A stretch of DNA of 14,162 nt. Source: Armatimonadota bacterium. GTDB lineage: Bacteria > Armatimonadota > Zipacnadia > Zipacnadales > FEN-943. Positions 11,462 to 14,162 of the stretch are shown piece by piece. The translations under genes and the position numbers were made by a program. The DNA lies in assembly GCA_026419655.1 (NCBI GenBank), contig JANZZA010000716.1, positions 1-14,162 of the forward strand. The letters are read 5' to 3'. Under the pieces are notes generated by a model. The model was not told the origin of the DNA. It saw only the letters and a list, made by a program, of their open reading frames with translations, and ran no database searches. The stretch's first letter is position 1; every line of letters starts with the position of its first letter.

Positions 11462-14162
11462 ATGCGCGGCGGAGAAATGCCCAAGGCCTACGAGCATAAG
11501 GCCGTCGAGGAGCGCTGGTACGACTACTGGCGCGACGAAGGCCTTTTCAATGCGGACGTCAACCCGTCGCGGCAGCCCTTTTGCATTGTCATCCCACCGC
11601 CTAATGTGACCGGCGTCCTGCATATGGGTCACGCCCTGGACTGTACCATCCAGGACCTTCTCACCCGCTGGCGGCGGATGCAGGGGCGTGAGGCGCTGTG
11701 GCTGCCAGGCACCGACCACGCCGGAATAGCCACCCAGAACGTTGTCGAGCAGATGCTGGCGGCCGAGGGCCTTGCGCGCCATGACCTGGGGCGGGAAAAA
11801 TTCGTTGAGCGCGTATGGCAAGTATCCCGACGCCACCATGACTATATCGTGGCCCAGCTTGCCCGTCTGGGCGCGTCGGTGGACTGGCGCCGCGAGCGAT
11901 TCACCCTTGACGAGCAGTGCTCCCGGGCCGTCCGCGAGGCCTTTGTGACGCTCTATGAGCAAGGCCTCATATACCGTGGCGAGCGGATGATTAACTGGTG
12001 CCCCCGCTGCCACACGGGCCTGTCTGACCTGGAAGTCGAGCACGAGGAGCACCGCGGGCACCTGTGGTACATCCGCTATCCGGCGGCAGATGGCGGGCCG
12101 GGAGTTGTGGTGGCCACGACACGTCCGGAGACAATGCTCGGCGACACCGCCGTGGCCGTCAATCCCGCCGACGAGCGCTACCGCGACCTTGTCGGCACGA
12201 CCGTGATCCTGCCGCTAATGGAGCGCGAGATTCCAGTCATTGCTGACGAAGTGGTGGACGTTGCCTTCGGCACCGGCGCAGTCAAGGTCACGCCTGCCCA
12301 CGACCCCAACGACCTGGAAATCGGCGAGCGCCACGGCCTGCCGTCAGTCAAGGTAATCGGCGACGACGGGATCATGACAGACCAGGCCGGGGCTTATGCA
12401 GGCCTTGACCGCTTTGAGGCAAGGCGGCGAATCGTGGCCGACCTGGAGACCCTGGGACTGCTGGAGAGAATCGAGGACTACACCCATGCCGTGGGTCACT
12501 GCCAGCGGTGCGCGACCGTGGTGGAGCCGCTGGTGAGCACCCAGTGGTTTGTGAAAATGGCGCCGCTGGCCGAGAAAGGCCTGGCTGCGGTGGACGAAGG
12601 CCTGGTGCGCTTCGTGCCGCCCCGCTGGGAAAAAATCTACCGCGACTGGCTGCACGGCATCCGGGACTGGTGCATATCGCGGCAGCTATGGTGGGGCCAC
12701 CGCATACCGGTCTGGTATTGCAGGGACTGCGACTTGGAAATCTGCGCCCGTGAAGACCCCACCGCGTGTACACAATGTGGCTCGTCCAGCATCGAGCAGG
12801 ACCCGGACGTACTGGACACCTGGTTTTCCTCGGCTTTATGGCCCTTTTCGACCCTCGGCTGGCCCGAGAACACCCCTGAAATGTCCTATTTTTACCCTAC
12901 CTCGGTACTCGTCACCGGCTACGACATAATCTTCTTCTGGGTTGCTCGCATGATAATGACGGCCATGCACTTCACGGGCAGGCACCCCTTTGACGACGTT
13001 TTCGTTCACGGCCTGGTGAGGGACGAAAAGGGGCAGAAAATGTCCAAGAGTCGGGGCAATGTGGTTGACCCGATGGAGCTGGTGGACAAGTACGGCGCCG
13101 ATGCGCTGCGCTTTGCTCTCTTGCAGCTAATCACCCACGGCCAGGACATCCGCTACAGCGAGGACAGGCTGCGCGGCGCCCGCAATTTCTGTAACAAGCT
13201 CTGGAATGCCACGCGGTTTGTGCTGATGAATCTGCCTGACGAAATCCTGCCAGATGAGGTGCCGGCTGAGGGCCTGTCGCTGGCGGACAAATGGATACTT
13301 TCGCGCCACGCGGCGATGCTGGCCGAGGTCGAGGAGGAGCTTGAGGCCTACAACGTAGCTGAGGCAGCCAACCGGCTTTATTCCTACGTATGGAATGAAT
13401 TCTGCGACTGGTACGTCGAGCTGGCCAAGCCTGCGCTTTACGGCGGTGTCCCAGGCGCGCAGGCAGGGCCGGCCCCGCAAGTCCCGCAAGCGGCCGACAC
13501 ACCCGAAAGCCGCGCCGCCCAGATTATTCTTCAGCGACTGCTTGGAGAAATACTAACGTGCCTTCACCCATTCATGCCCTACATCACCGAGGAGCTATGG
13601 CAGCGTTTGTATCCGGGCCGGGGGAGCATCGTGCGCCAGCCTTGGCCACGGCCGGAGGCTTCCTGGCGCAACCCGGCCGCCGAGGAACAAATGGCGGCTG
13701 TTCAGGCCGTCATAGCCGGCATCCGCAGCCTGCGTGCCGACCTTACCATACCCTTCAGCCAGAAGCTGCCCGTGACGCTGATTGCCAGCGATGACGCAAC
13801 ATTGGCGCTGCTTGAGAGCCAGCGCCCAGGCATAACTTTCCTTGCTGCGTGCAGCGAACTGGCCATCGCTGCGCCAGAAGCCCAGCGGCCGGAGCGGGCG
13901 CTAACCGCGGCGACCGGGGAGGTAGAAATATACCTGGGCCTGGCTGCTGACCTGGACATACCGGCGCACCTGGAGCGCCTATCTAAGGCGCTGGGACAGC
14001 TCGACAAGCAAATGGCCACCAGCCGCGGCAAGCTGGAAAACCCTGACTTCCTGGACCGTGCGCCGGCTCAACTGGTAGAGCAAGAGCGCGAGCGGCTGCA
14101 AGAAACCGAGGCTACGGCTGAGCGGCTCCGTCGTCACCTGGAAGTCCTGCGCAGCCTCTCCC
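11462..14162 (+). CDS. valS: Valine-tRNA ligase (last codons outside window)
   Basis: 900 codons are visible with no frameshift; the normal length is about 880-900, so only the very end is missing. The enzyme attaches valine to tRNA(Val) in the cytoplasm. Landmarks: PPPNVTGVLHMGHAL with the HIGH-type motif HMGH at 54-57; PGTDHAGIATQ; the CP1 editing region; WWGHRIPVWYC and WFSSALWPFSTLG; KMSKS at 526-530, in frame with the start; the anticodon-binding helices (NEFCDWYVELAKPALY ending at 660); and a C-terminal coiled-coil arm with LENPDFLDRAP near 857-867. Both class I signature motifs are intact. The ATG at 11462 has GGGAG nine bases upstream; an ATG at 11477 is a weaker alternative. A Pro/Ala/Gln-rich stretch at about 661-686 interrupts the anticodon-binding domain. 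No T-box is seen in the leader. Confidence 0.95.
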   Translation, partial: MRGGEMPKAYEHKAVEERWYDYWRDEGLFNADVNPSRQPFCIVIPPPNVTGVLHMGHALDCTIQDLLTRWRRMQGREALWLPGTDHAGIATQNVVEQMLAAEGLARHDLGREKFVERVWQVSRRHHDYIVAQLARLGASVDWRRERFTLDEQCSRAVREAFVTLYEQGLIYRGERMINWCPRCHTGLSDLEVEHEEHRGHLWYIRYPAADGGPGVVVATTRPETMLGDTAVAVNPADERYRDLVGTTVILPLMEREIPVIADEVVDVAFGTGAVKVTPAHDPNDLEIGERHGLPSVKVIGDDGIMTDQAGAYAGLDRFEARRRIVADLETLGLLERIEDYTHAVGHCQRCATVVEPLVSTQWFVKMAPLAEKGLAAVDEGLVRFVPPRWEKIYRDWLHGIRDWCISRQLWWGHRIPVWYCRDCDLEICAREDPTACTQCGSSSIEQDPDVLDTWFSSALWPFSTLGWPENTPEMSYFYPTSVLVTGYDIIFFWVARMIMTAMHFTGRHPFDDVFVHGLVRDEKGQKMSKSRGNVVDPMELVDKYGADALRFALLQLITHGQDIRYSEDRLRGARNFCNKLWNATRFVLMNLPDEILPDEVPAEGLSLADKWILSRHAAMLAEVEEELEAYNVAEAANRLYSYVWNEFCDWYVELAKPALYGGVPGAQAGPAPQVPQAADTPESRAAQIILQRLLGEILTCLHPFMPYITEELWQRLYPGRGSIVRQPWPRPEASWRNPAAEEQMAAVQAVIAGIRSLRADLTIPFSQKLPVTLIASDDATLALLESQRPGITFLAACSELAIAAPEAQRPERALTAATGEVEIYLGLAADLDIPAHLERLSKALGQLDKQMATSRGKLENPDFLDRAPAQLVEQERERLQETEATAERLRRHLEVLRSLS

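Noticed and set aside
11252..12061. Minus-strand open frame of 269 codons overlapping the start of valS
   Set aside because: Antisense to the conserved HMGH part of valS; a shadow frame.

Overview
The window looks like a chromosomal stretch of a high-GC, diderm (outer-membrane-bearing) bacterium. The best clue is a porin-type protein with a signal peptide, one SLH domain, a coiled coil and a beta-barrel ending in Phe. This SLH-anchored porin design is typical of diderm Terrabacteria such as Armatimonadota, Deinococcota, Synergistota, Cyanobacteria and Negativicutes. Together with a CBM9-like carbohydrate-binding module and a GH38 alpha-mannosidase, it makes Armatimonadota or a neighbouring phylum my best guess. 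That placement is inference and has not been tested by any search.

Layout from left to right. Positions 1-657 (+) hold the 3' end of a gene for a CBM9-like sugar-binding module. A perfect 13-bp hairpin at 829-856 terminates the oppositely oriented SLH/collagen-like/porin gene (881-2758, -), which has a promoter near 3057-3086 and a structured leader of about 290 nt. Upstream on the same strand are a small DnaJ-type zinc-ribbon protein (3200-3451) and a large secreted protein with two globular ends and a long Pro/Ala-rich linker (3502-5994). The 650-bp gap 5995-6644 carries a dispersed ~71-73-nt element and three tandem ~113-bp terminally inverted units. A sugar-binding lipoprotein gene (6645-7670, +) faces a GH38 alpha-mannosidase gene (7950-10856, -), with a strong hairpin between them. 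A second repeat-bearing divergent gap (10857-11461) has two more copies of the ~73-nt element. It leads into valS (11462 to the end, +), which is complete except for its last few codons.

How the genes may work together: the CBM9 module, the sugar-binding lipoprotein, the mannosidase and the outer-membrane porin fit a saccharide-scavenging lifestyle, but no ABC permease or ATPase lies in the window. The clustering could be chance. The least explained material is intergenic: a family of orientation-conserved elements upstream of two unrelated genes, and a tandem array of terminally inverted units. I see no CRISPR array, rRNA, tRNA, transposase or recognised riboswitch.
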